From the NCBI GenBank assembly GCA_034679345.1, contig JAXDAY010000009.1, forward strand, positions 62,001 to 126,000: a stretch of 64,000 nucleotides of DNA, given 5' to 3'. Source of the DNA: JAXDAY01 sp034679345 (GTDB lineage Bacteria > Eisenbacteria > RBG-16-71-46 > CAIMUX01 > VGJL01). The first letter of the stretch is position 1, and the number at the start of each line of letters is the position of its first letter. The notes beneath the pieces were generated by a model that worked only from the letters and a program-made list of their open reading frames with translations, had not been told where the DNA came from and searched no databases. Both the position numbers and the translations under genes were made by a program. This document shows positions 26,182 through 34,203 of this stretch, in pieces.

Positions 26182-28065
26182 TCAACGAACCGTCACCATG
26201 CGGCCCGTTCTCAGCGAGCGAACGGCGCCGTCGAACGGATCCATGATCTTCACGCGATACAGGTAGATCCCCTGGCCAAGATCCCGCGCGTCGAAGTCGA
26301 TCTGGCGGGTTCCGGCCGGCTGGATGCCCAGATCCGTCTCGCGCACGAGACGTCCCTGGACGTCGTAGACCTCGAGCCCTACGCGCGCGCGCTCGGCGAG
26401 GACATACTCGATCGTCGTCGCGCTCGAAGGATTCGGGTAGTTCGAGACCCGTGAGGCGAACCGGTCGCCCGGCTCCGAGACGTCGGCAACGCTCAAGCCC
26501 GGATCCATGTACGCCCAGACGGGACAGCACTCGTTCTGGCGCTCACGGAACCACCAGGTGCGCGTCCCGTACGAATCCGTGATCGGGATGAACGAGTCGC
26601 CGTCCAGGTGATCGATCCCGATGTGGAGGGTGCCGTCGCCAAGATCGGCCGGATAGCTCAGCTTCGTCAGGTCGATCTTGAGCTCCACCTTGTACCCGGT
26701 GTCGGCCTGCAGCCCCAGGGTGTCGACCGTCGTTCCGGCCTTGAGCGCGAGGCTGATCTCCGCCCCGCCTTCGTCGAGGAGCGTGGCGAGGTAGTCGTGC
26801 GCCATGTAGGAACCGTCCGGCGCGACCTGGAAGGCAAGTCTGCGATCGAGGAGGTTGTTGTCGTCGTGGCGGAGAACGACGTCGGTCACGACCACGATGA
26901 AGCCGTCCCAACGATCGAAGTTCGCATGGTACTGCACGACCTGATCGAACACGTCGAACCCGAGATAGAGGTAGTGGTCGCGGAAGAACATCTTCACCTG
27001 CGCATTGGCGGGATCGAGGACGAAGGCCTCACCTCCGTTGACCGGGGGCTGGTACTGGCCGGCGCGGTATGGCCCGACGGCGGGGTAGGTCTTCCGCAGC
27101 TCCTCATCGTCGTAGCGGATCCAGAAGTAGGGCGCGTAGATCCAGACGTTCTCGTTTAGCTGGCCGTCGATCACGGGGGCGGCGAAGTCGTTGCCGTGCG
27201 CGACCCGCATTTCCGGTCCGATCTCCGGCACGGGCCCGGAGCCCGTGTGGACGGAGGGGCGGGCATGGATACGGACCTCGCTGTACCAGTCGTCGTTCCC
27301 CCACGGACTCTGCCACCAGACGCGGTTGGAGCTGAAGATGGGCCCATTGATCGGCCAGAACCAGTCGCAGTCGTAGATCGAGATGTTCCACTCGATGATG
27401 TCCCCATCGCTGCGCTCGACGTCGTAGCCGAGGACTTCGAGATCGAATCGCATCTCGACGGTGTAGCCCTCGTCGACCACGGCATCGTCGTTGGAGAGTC
27501 CGTCGACGATCGTCCTGGCATCCCAGGCCGCGATCGCCTCCTCAGTGCGGGGAGTGCCCGGGGGCCAGCTTCCGAAGCGCCCGACGAAGGCGGGCTCCTG
27601 GCCCGGCGGTTGCGGATCCTCGCTCTCGGCGTACCACCAGGAGTAGAAGTACTCGGTGGGAGGCTTCGGCGCGTTCTCGCTCAGATGGTCCTTGATCGAC
27701 ATGAGAAAGCCGTCGAAGCGCTCCCAGGTCGCGGACCCGCCGACCGATTGATCCGACACCCTCGCCCCGAGATAGAGCTGTCCCTCGAAAGTGAGGAACT
27801 TCAGCACCGCGTACGTGGGGCTGATCGGCTGCTGGCCGGCCTCGTACTTCCATCCGCTCCCCGGGATGCCGGTGTCCTGGGGGAACTCGACGATCATCGA
27901 CTCGGCGACGGCCCAGGCATTCTCGTTCAGCACGCCGTCGAGCGTGATGAAGCTGAGACTGCGGCGGGCCCAGATCACATCCTCGCGCGCGGCCTGTCCT
28001 TGCGCGGGCAGAACGATGAGCAGGCTCGCGCCGATTCCGATTAGAAACGAGCTAAGCGTCTTCAT
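26182..28065 (-). CDS. Secreted protein with two CBM9/DOMON-like domains and FlgD-like C-terminal module
   Basis: This exported protein has about 627 residues. The ATG at 28065 has AGGAGAG upstream and starts a signal peptide (LSSFLIGIGASLLIVLPAQG). Two related beta-sandwich units are visible. The first (from about residue 30) carries FITLDGVLNENAWAVAE and LYLGARVSDQS; the second (from about 280) carries PVIDGQLNENVWIYAP and LYLGFDVFDQVV. The D-G-x-L-N-E-x-x-W opening and the YLGxxVxDQ strand are the CBM9-like/DOMON signature of sugar- or haem-binding domains. The last 85 residues (SNYPNPSSATTIEYVL, DVQGRLVRETDLG, GIYLYRVKI) are a FlgD-like sorting module. It is the first structural gene after lacI, overlapping it by 14 bp. 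A surface glucan-binding role fits, but ligand type is not visible in the sequence. Confidence 0.82.
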   Translation of the reverse strand: MKTLSSFLIGIGASLLIVLPAQGQAAREDVIWARRSLSFITLDGVLNENAWAVAESMIVEFPQDTGIPGSGWKYEAGQQPISPTYAVLKFLTFEGQLYLGARVSDQSVGGSATWERFDGFLMSIKDHLSENAPKPPTEYFYSWWYAESEDPQPPGQEPAFVGRFGSWPPGTPRTEEAIAAWDARTIVDGLSNDDAVVDEGYTVEMRFDLEVLGYDVERSDGDIIEWNISIYDCDWFWPINGPIFSSNRVWWQSPWGNDDWYSEVRIHARPSVHTGSGPVPEIGPEMRVAHGNDFAAPVIDGQLNENVWIYAPYFWIRYDDEELRKTYPAVGPYRAGQYQPPVNGGEAFVLDPANAQVKMFFRDHYLYLGFDVFDQVVQYHANFDRWDGFIVVVTDVVLRHDDNNLLDRRLAFQVAPDGSYMAHDYLATLLDEGGAEISLALKAGTTVDTLGLQADTGYKVELKIDLTKLSYPADLGDGTLHIGIDHLDGDSFIPITDSYGTRTWWFRERQNECCPVWAYMDPGLSVADVSEPGDRFASRVSNYPNPSSATTIEYVLAERARVGLEVYDVQGRLVRETDLGIQPAGTRQIDFDARDLGQGIYLYRVKIMDPFDGAVRSLRTGRMVTVR

Positions 28066-29236
28066 GATGACTCTCCTGATCGACCACAATGCTGCCTCGT
28101 GCCCCTGTTTCCTGGTTCCCGGCCGGTGCCGGCCCGGATTTACCGTCCTGTCGGCGCCCGTCACCGGGCTCCGACTCCTGAATGCGTCGATTCTCGGCGT
28201 TGTCGTGATCCGACATCGCGCGGGATCCCCGTTCGCAGGCGGCCGGATTCGCCTCGCCGCACGAGCCGCGGACGATGAGCCGCGTAGGGAGCGTCTCCCG
28301 ACGCGCTCCGTTGCCGGCGTCGGGTCTCACCCAGAGCTGAAGGGCCCGCTGCCCGAGCGCGTAGCTGTCGACCCGCACGGTCGTCAGCGCCGGGCTCAGG
28401 TACTGGGCCATGGGGATGTCGTCGAATCCGGCGACGGCCAGGTCTCCGGGGACTGCGATGCGCGCGTCCCGAAGAGCGCCCAGGAGTCCGATCGCCATAT
28501 AGTCGTTGGCTGCGAAGACGGCCGTCGGTCGGGGGCGCAGGCCGAGGATTCTCGCCACGCTCGCGTAACCGGAGGCCTCGGTGAAGTCGCCCGGAAGGAC
28601 GAGCCGGTCGTCGGCTTCAATCCCGGCCTCCTCGAGCGCGGTCCGGTAACCGCGCAACCGATTGTAGGCGTCGATGTTCTCTTGCGGGCCGGTCACGGTC
28701 GCGATTCTCCGGTGGCCGAGCCGGATCAGGTGGCGCGTGAGGGCGACCGCCCCGTCGAAGTTGCCGATGGAGACGGAATCGCATCCCGGGACGGCCGTCC
28801 AAGGATTGATCAGGACGACGCGCATGCTGCGCTGGATCTGCTCGATGGCGGAGGGGGAATCGCTGTCCGGGGTCATGGCCACCAGTCCGTCGATGCGTCC
28901 ACGCATTGATCGCGCGGCGACCACGAACTCCTCGGAGTTGGCGTGGGAGGATGAGATCAGGATCTGGAATCTCTCCCTCCGGGCCTCGCGGTCGATGCCT
29001 CGAATCACCTCGGAGAAGAACTCGCCGAAGAGATCCGGGAGAAGGACGCCCAGCACATGCGTCCGATTGGTGGAGAGACTCCTCGCGGCGCTGTTGGGCC
29101 AGTAGTCGAGCATGGCGGCCGCCGAGCGGACCCTCGCGGCGGTCTCCTCGGTCACCTTCGCCGAGCCGCTGTAGACGCGCGACACGGTGGCGATCGACAC
29201 TCCGGCGGCCTGGGCGACTTCTTTGATCGTGGCCAC
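28052..29236 (-). CDS. LacI/GalR-family transcriptional regulator with C-terminal extension
   Basis: This 394-residue regulator probably controls the glucan locus. The N-terminal helix-turn-helix is textbook LacI (TIKEVAQAAGVSIATVSRVYSG, residues 3-24) with the hinge NSAARSLSTNRTHVLGVLLPD. The type-I binding-protein core follows, with PTAVFAANDYMAIGLLGAL, GDLAVAGFDDIPMAQYLSPALTTVR and a normal family end near LIVRGSCGE. A hydrophilic tail of about 68 residues, rich in Glu, Gly, Arg and Asn, follows; ordinary LacI proteins stop before it. The tail's coding sequence runs 14 bp into the next gene, so the overlap depends on it. Upstream lies a perfect palindrome over a TTGACA promoter (29315-29349), which suggests autoregulation with release by a glucan-derived sugar. 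The inducer is unknown. Confidence 0.94.
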   Translation of the reverse strand: MATIKEVAQAAGVSIATVSRVYSGSAKVTEETAARVRSAAAMLDYWPNSAARSLSTNRTHVLGVLLPDLFGEFFSEVIRGIDREARRERFQILISSSHANSEEFVVAARSMRGRIDGLVAMTPDSDSPSAIEQIQRSMRVVLINPWTAVPGCDSVSIGNFDGAVALTRHLIRLGHRRIATVTGPQENIDAYNRLRGYRTALEEAGIEADDRLVLPGDFTEASGYASVARILGLRPRPTAVFAANDYMAIGLLGALRDARIAVPGDLAVAGFDDIPMAQYLSPALTTVRVDSYALGQRALQLWVRPDAGNGARRETLPTRLIVRGSCGEANPAACERGSRAMSDHDNAENRRIQESEPGDGRRQDGKSGPAPAGNQETGARGSIVVDQESHHEDA

Positions 29237-29314
29237 AGTTCCATCCTCTCGGCGGTCTCACATCGGGAACGACGGGTCCCCGGCGCGTGCCTGCGAGCAT
29301 GCGGCGAGAAGGCG

Positions 29315-29330
29315 ATGTAAACGTTTACAT
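29315..29330. promoter_or_regulatory. LacI-family operator: perfect 16-bp palindrome
   Basis: ATGTAAACGTTTACAT is a perfect inverted repeat with a central CG, the classic half-site pattern of GalR/LacI-family regulators. It lies about 80 bp upstream of the lacI start codon and overlaps the expected -10 region of that gene. By eye no second copy was found in the window, including the gap before 3741. I infer it is the binding site of the adjacent regulator. Confidence 0.85.
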
Positions 29331-29349
29331 ATCACGACGCAAATGTCAA
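29322..29349 (-). promoter_or_regulatory. Probable sigma70-type promoter of the lacI-headed operon
   Basis: Reading the minus strand, a consensus TTGACA lies at 29349-29344. Sixteen bases further is TAAACG (29327-29322), a weak -10 inside the palindrome at 29315-29330. A repressor bound there would block polymerase. The -35 is clear; the exact -10 is uncertain. Confidence 0.6.
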
Positions 29350-29647
29350 GCCAAGTGTGGTCGGCCGAGTTGCGCGCGGGCCTCAATTTATTGCGACATA
29401 AAGAATTATGGCATCATTGAATTGCGCAATCTATCTCGAATAAGGAGGTTTCGCGCCGACGGGGGCGCCCCTCGCCGAAGCCGCCTGGGGCGGCCGTACG
29501 CGCGGACGCGGAATCCCTTCGCGCCGCCGATCGCAAATAGGCCTTGCGGCATTCCGGCGATGGCCGAAGGATGCCATCCTGAAAAGGCAGGCGCCGCCAT
29601 GCCGTTTCCTCGACGACCTTCGATCTTCGATCCGCGGGCAGAGGAGC

Positions 29648-30832
29648 ATGCCGAAGAAGATCCTCCACCTGGCCGATCTCCACATCGGGTCGGCTCACGG
29701 CTACCTCGGCAAGGAGGCCGCCGCTCGGGCGCGCGAGGCCGACGGAGTTCTGGAACGGATCGCGGCCTGGGCGATCGGACCCTCGGCGCCTGAGCTGGGC
29801 GCAGTCCTGATCGCCGGCGACCTCTTCGACAACCCCTATCCTTCGACCGAGCAGATCGACCGGGCGATCCGCCCGATCGAGACGCTCGTCGCCGCCGGCA
29901 TCCAGGTCATCACCCTGCCCGGCAACCACGACGAATGGACCTATCCCGACGGCGTCTACCGGGCGCGAGCATCCATCTGGCCCGGCCGCCTCGTCTCGGA
30001 GCGGGAGCCCCGGATCGTCGCCGAGATCGACCTCGCCGGAGTCACGGCCGAGGTCGTCTCATGCGCCTTCCAGCAGGGCCGCAACCCCGAGCCATCCCAG
30101 TGGAAGAGCCCCTTTGCGACCGAGCGCGCGGCCGATTCAAGGCGGATCGGCCTCTTCCACGGCACGCTCGTCGATCGCCTCGGCCGCTTCATCGCCGAGG
30201 GACCCCGCGCGTTCGCCATCGAGATCGACCAGCTCGCGCGCTGGGGCATCGACTATCTCGCCCTCGGCCATATCCACAGGCGCCAGATTCACAAGAGCGA
30301 ACGCGGCTCCTGCCTCGCCCTCTATCCCGGGCCGGTTGAGGGGCTGGGCTTCTCCGACCCCGGCGCCCGCGTCCTCTCTCTCGTCGATCTCTCCGGGCCG
30401 ACGCCGGTTCTCGAGCCGATCGACGCGGTGCCACTGGGCATCCGCACCTGCGATTTCTCGACACTGGAGATCGAATCGGTCGGGCTCTCCGGACCGGATG
30501 AGCTCGATCGCCGCATCGAAGCGGAGGCGTCCGGGAGCCAGTCGGCGAAGTTCCTGCGGGTCATCCTTCGCGGACGACCCGGCTTCCCGATCGACGCGGC
30601 CGAGACGGTCCGCCGTCACGCGCCCCGGTTCCGCGGCCTGGAGGTCTCGGCCGAGGCCCCCGCCGCAGCCCTGGGCGACTGGGAGCCGCTCGCCGCGCAG
30701 CGCACCCTCGAAGGCGCATTCGTCGCGCGGCTGCTCGCGGCGCGCGAGGCCGACTCCGATCCCGCGCGCCGCGCCTTCTGGGACCGGGTCGCGGAGGAGG
30801 GGCTTCGCGCCCTTCGGGGGGAGGGATCATGA
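29648..30832 (+). CDS. SbcD/YhaO-like metallophosphoesterase (DNA repair nuclease subunit)
   Basis: This 394-residue protein is the Mre11-type nuclease of a repair complex. It shows the metal-binding motifs in order: DLH at residues 10-12, GDLFDN at 57-62, GNHDE at 92-96, a His in GLFHGTLVD near 175 and LGHIH at about 206-210. Its C-terminal part is of the length seen in YhaO-type proteins. The ATG at 29648 has GAGGAG one base upstream. Its stop overlaps the start of the ATPase gene (ATGA at 30829-30832), as in sbcD-sbcC operons. With its partner it should process DNA ends or hairpins in the cytoplasm. The choice between SbcD and YhaO naming rests on the partner, which has membrane helices. 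Confidence 0.92.
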   Translation: MPKKILHLADLHIGSAHGYLGKEAAARAREADGVLERIAAWAIGPSAPELGAVLIAGDLFDNPYPSTEQIDRAIRPIETLVAAGIQVITLPGNHDEWTYPDGVYRARASIWPGRLVSEREPRIVAEIDLAGVTAEVVSCAFQQGRNPEPSQWKSPFATERAADSRRIGLFHGTLVDRLGRFIAEGPRAFAIEIDQLARWGIDYLALGHIHRRQIHKSERGSCLALYPGPVEGLGFSDPGARVLSLVDLSGPTPVLEPIDAVPLGIRTCDFSTLEIESVGLSGPDELDRRIEAEASGSQSAKFLRVILRGRPGFPIDAAETVRRHAPRFRGLEVSAEAPAAALGDWEPLAAQRTLEGAFVARLLAAREADSDPARRAFWDRVAEEGLRALRGEGS

Positions 30833-33800
30833 CGCGCGCGATCCGTCTGATCCGTCTCGACCTCGAGGGCTTCGGCGTCTGGAGAGACGCGACGAGCTTC
30901 CACTTCCCGGATCGCTTCGGCGTTCTCTCGCTGCCGAACGAGGCCGGCAAGAGCACGATGACCGAGGGGCTTCGCTACCTCCTCTTCGGCCTTCCCGGAG
31001 AGAAGGATGCGAGCGTGCCGGGGATCGGCCGGTTCCGATCCTGGGGATCGGAGGGGCCGTGCCGCGGCCGGCTCGATCTGCGGGTCGGCGACCGGCAACT
31101 CCGCATCCGCCGCGACTTCGCGAGCCACAAGACTCTCGTCGAGATGATCGATTCGGACGGCCGGCCGCGCGAGCGCCTCTTCGACGGCATCGCCAATCCC
31201 GCCGGGAAGACGCCGGTGCGCGAGGAGTACCGGATCGTCTTGAGGGAGATCCTGGGAGATCTCGCCGATCCGGGCCTCAAGGGGGACCTCTTCGCCGCGA
31301 GCTTCCTCGTCTCCCAGCCGATTCGAATCGAGGAGACGGCCGGAAAGGCGCTCGGCCGGCTCGTCAGCGGCGTGGGCCGGATCGGAGGGGAGAGCGCGAG
31401 GGAGGCTCTCTTCAATCGCGTGAAGGCCCTGACCCGAGAGACGCGGGAGCTGGAGCTTGTAGCGCCCGGGAAGGAGCGCTCCGCCGCGCAGAGAAGCGAC
31501 GGCGAGATCGAGCGGCTCATCGAGAGAATCTCGCGGCTGCGAGCGGAGAGAGACGCGGCCCGCGAGGCCTTCCAGCGTCAGGTTCTCCTCGAGGATGCCG
31601 TCGCGCGCGCGGAGACGGCCGCCGCGGAGGCGGCCCGAGAAGAGGAGTCCGCTCGTCTCGACCGTGACGGTCTCAACGCCTACCGCAAGGATCTGGACCG
31701 CGCCGCCGAGGGGCGCGCCGCGCTTCAGGAGCTCGAGAAGGCGCAGCGGCTCTACGACGAGGAGATCATGCGGGCCTCGCAGAGCGAGCGCAGCTGCGAG
31801 ACGGAGTTCCCGGATCTTGCGGACGCGCCGGAGGATCTCGCGGCACGGATCGACTCGGCGGCCGCGATCGAGACCAGCCTCGGGGGCGCCCGCTCGCTGG
31901 CCGCTGACTGGACGGCCAAGGCCGAGGCGTTGCGCCGGGAGATCGAGTCGCCCGAGAACGCGCGCTGGCGGAAGATCCCCGCGATCGAATCGGATCCTCC
32001 CCTCTGGATCGCGCGGATCCGCGCCGAGGCCGGCCGGTTCTGCGAGCTTCTCGGGACTCGGATCGCTCGCGAGGAGCAGAAGGCGCGGCTCGAAGCGCAG
32101 CGGCAGGCGCTCGCCGCGGTCGGGACCCTCCCCGACGAGGTCCAGGACGGAATCCTCCGCCTCGATGAGATGCTCCGCGACATCGAGGAGAAGCAGGCGC
32201 TCGCCGCGGGTGCCGCCGACAGCCGGGGGCTTCTCGCCGAAGAGCTCGAGCGCCGCCGGGAAGACTTCGCCCGCCGGTACGCCGCGATCGAGGGGATCGA
32301 CACCGATCGGCACCTCGCGCTCATCGAGGCCCGCGCCGCCCGCCACCGGAAGCTCGCCGAGGTCACGGCCGCAGCCGCGAGCGCGCGCGAGGAGGTCCTG
32401 GCCACCGGCGATCGGCGCTCCTGGCTTCGTTCGACGCTCATCGCGGCGGCCGCGGCCGCCCTCGCCGCCGCGATCGCCCTCGCGCTTGGCCTTCCCGATG
32501 CCGTCGCGATCGCCGCCCCGGCCGTCGTCCTCGCCGCCGTCTACCTCGTGCTCGCGCGCGAGCCGAGGCGGATGCGCGAGGCGCGCGCGCGCGTCGATCA
32601 GCGCGAGCGCGAGATCGCGGACTTGCAGGGGCTCCTCCGCTCCGAGTTCCTCCCGTCCATCCCCGGAGTCGCCGATGACGCGGAAGCCCCGGCGCGCGCC
32701 CGCGAGATCTTCGCCCAGCGCGACATCGATGCGCAGGCGCTTCACAATCTCCAGGAGTCTCTCACTGCCTGCGCGGGGGCCGAAGATCCTTCGGCCATGC
32801 TCGAGAGCTTGCGCGATCGCCGAGAGAAGCTCCTTGCGGAGTCTCGCAAGCTGGAGGAGGCGACCGGCCGGCCCGCTCCCGATGCGGTCCGCGATCACCG
32901 CGAGATGGGAGCCGCCATCGCGCGGGTCGTATCGGAGATCGAAGCCTCGGACGGGGAGCTGATCGGCGATCGGGGCCTCGGTCGCGTTGACCCCCTCTCG
33001 CTTCCTCTAGCAGAGCTCGCCCCCGCCTGGAGCGGGCTCCGCGAGGCGGCCGAAGCGATGGAGATCCATGCGCCGACCGTCGCCGCGCTCCATGAGGCGC
33101 TGAACGGCATCCCGGCCGAGCGATGGGACCGTTGGGCCGAGGAGGCGCGGCGCTTCGTCGAGCTTCGATCGAGCGAGGCGCACGCGCTCGAGGCGGAGGG
33201 CGAGGCGAAGGCGCGATGCGCGAAGCTCGCGGGCGATCTCGATGCGGCGATCGAAGGAATCGGTGCGGCACGGATCGCCGCCTCGGAGGGATCGATCATC
33301 CGGCTGCGCGAGCGATGGCGCGCGCGTGAAGAGCTCGCGCGCGGGGCCGTCTCCATCCGCGAAGCGGCCGCCCACATCCTCGCCTCGGCGCGCCAAGGCC
33401 CGTACGCCGATCGAGCCGCCCTCGCCGCGGCGATCGCGGAGGCGGACGAGAAGCTGCGCCACGCTCGGCGCTCCGCGGAGGAGGCCCGCGACGCGAGCGA
33501 TCTGCTTCGCCGGTACGAGTCGCTCGAGCCCGCGGAGGGGGACCGGCTGCGCAGAGAGATCGACGCGCGAGCCGAGACGGCTGTCCGCCGGCTCGACGAC
33601 GCCCGGATGAAGCTTGAAACGGCGCGGGCGGAGCTGCGCGCCTGGTCGCCTCCCGTGAGGTCGAACATCGCTCAGCTCGACCTGGAGATTCTCTCTCGCG
33701 AGGAAGCGTTGCGGGTTCTGGAGGAGAGAAGGGATGCGGCGGCCAAGGCCTGGCACCTCCTCGGCGAGGCGATCGAGGAGTACCGATCGGCGCACCGCGC

Positions 33801-34170
33801 CACGCTCGAGGAGAAGATCGATGCGCGATTCCGCGCGATCACGGGCCGCGAGGAGCGGAGGATCTCCCTGGGGCCGGGGCTGGAGGTGCGAATCCGCGAT
33901 GGTTCGCTTCCCGTCGTCGAGGCTCAGCTCTCGCAGGGCGCCCGCGATCAGCTCGCGTTCTCCCTTCGCCTGGCGGTCGCCGATCTGATCGCGGGAGAGA
34001 TCCTGCCTCCGGTCATCCTCGACGATCCGTTCGTTCACAGCGATGCCGAGCGGCTGGAGCGCATCCGCGCGGCGCTGGAGAGCGCCGCCGCCGAACGCCA
34101 GGTGATCTTCCTCACGCAAGATGCGCGCCTGGCAACCTGGGGCGAGCCGATCCGCGTGACTCCCGCCTGA
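30829..34170 (+). CDS. SbcC/Rad50-like AAA ATPase with central membrane helices (YhaN type)
   Basis: This 1113-residue partner of the upstream nuclease has a split ABC-type ATPase. The N-terminal lobe has LEGFGVWRDATSFHFP and Walker A NEAGKST (residues about 43-49). The C-terminal lobe has the signature LSQGARDQLAFSLRLA, Walker B PVILDDPFVHSD and VIFLTQDARL. Long coiled coils rich in Ala, Arg and Glu fill the middle. In place of a plain zinc-hook apex, residues about 533-580 hold two hydrophobic Ala-rich helices (STLIAAAAAALAAAIALALGL, then AIAAPAVVLAAVYLVLA), likely a membrane hairpin. I see no CxxC hook. Such helices are known in the YhaN branch, which suggests a membrane-bound repair complex. 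Expression is coupled to the nuclease by the 4-bp overlap. Confidence 0.9.
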   Translation: MTRAIRLIRLDLEGFGVWRDATSFHFPDRFGVLSLPNEAGKSTMTEGLRYLLFGLPGEKDASVPGIGRFRSWGSEGPCRGRLDLRVGDRQLRIRRDFASHKTLVEMIDSDGRPRERLFDGIANPAGKTPVREEYRIVLREILGDLADPGLKGDLFAASFLVSQPIRIEETAGKALGRLVSGVGRIGGESAREALFNRVKALTRETRELELVAPGKERSAAQRSDGEIERLIERISRLRAERDAAREAFQRQVLLEDAVARAETAAAEAAREEESARLDRDGLNAYRKDLDRAAEGRAALQELEKAQRLYDEEIMRASQSERSCETEFPDLADAPEDLAARIDSAAAIETSLGGARSLAADWTAKAEALRREIESPENARWRKIPAIESDPPLWIARIRAEAGRFCELLGTRIAREEQKARLEAQRQALAAVGTLPDEVQDGILRLDEMLRDIEEKQALAAGAADSRGLLAEELERRREDFARRYAAIEGIDTDRHLALIEARAARHRKLAEVTAAAASAREEVLATGDRRSWLRSTLIAAAAAALAAAIALALGLPDAVAIAAPAVVLAAVYLVLAREPRRMREARARVDQREREIADLQGLLRSEFLPSIPGVADDAEAPARAREIFAQRDIDAQALHNLQESLTACAGAEDPSAMLESLRDRREKLLAESRKLEEATGRPAPDAVRDHREMGAAIARVVSEIEASDGELIGDRGLGRVDPLSLPLAELAPAWSGLREAAEAMEIHAPTVAALHEALNGIPAERWDRWAEEARRFVELRSSEAHALEAEGEAKARCAKLAGDLDAAIEGIGAARIAASEGSIIRLRERWRAREELARGAVSIREAAAHILASARQGPYADRAALAAAIAEADEKLRHARRSAEEARDASDLLRRYESLEPAEGDRLRREIDARAETAVRRLDDARMKLETARAELRAWSPPVRSNIAQLDLEILSREEALRVLEERRDAAAKAWHLLGEAIEEYRSAHRATLEEKIDARFRAITGREERRISLGPGLEVRIRDGSLPVVEAQLSQGARDQLAFSLRLAVADLIAGEILPPVILDDPFVHSDAERLERIRAALESAAAERQVIFLTQDARLATWGEPIRVTPA

Positions 34171-34203
34171 TCCCTCGGCCCGCGCCGCCTCGCCTCCGCC
34201 GGC

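Larger units (their letters stand above)
29237..29647. other. Divergent regulatory region between lacI operon and nuclease operon
   Basis: This gap of 411 bases contains the lacI promoter and operator (29315-29349, minus strand) and must contain a promoter for the plus-strand nuclease pair. About 29385-29445 is markedly AT-rich for this genome (runs such as ATAAAGAATTATG, and the 10-bp palindrome ATTGCGCAAT near 29418), a likely plus-strand promoter zone. An AAGGAGG sequence near 29441 is not followed by a usable start codon. I see no other gene in this stretch. Confidence 0.6.
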
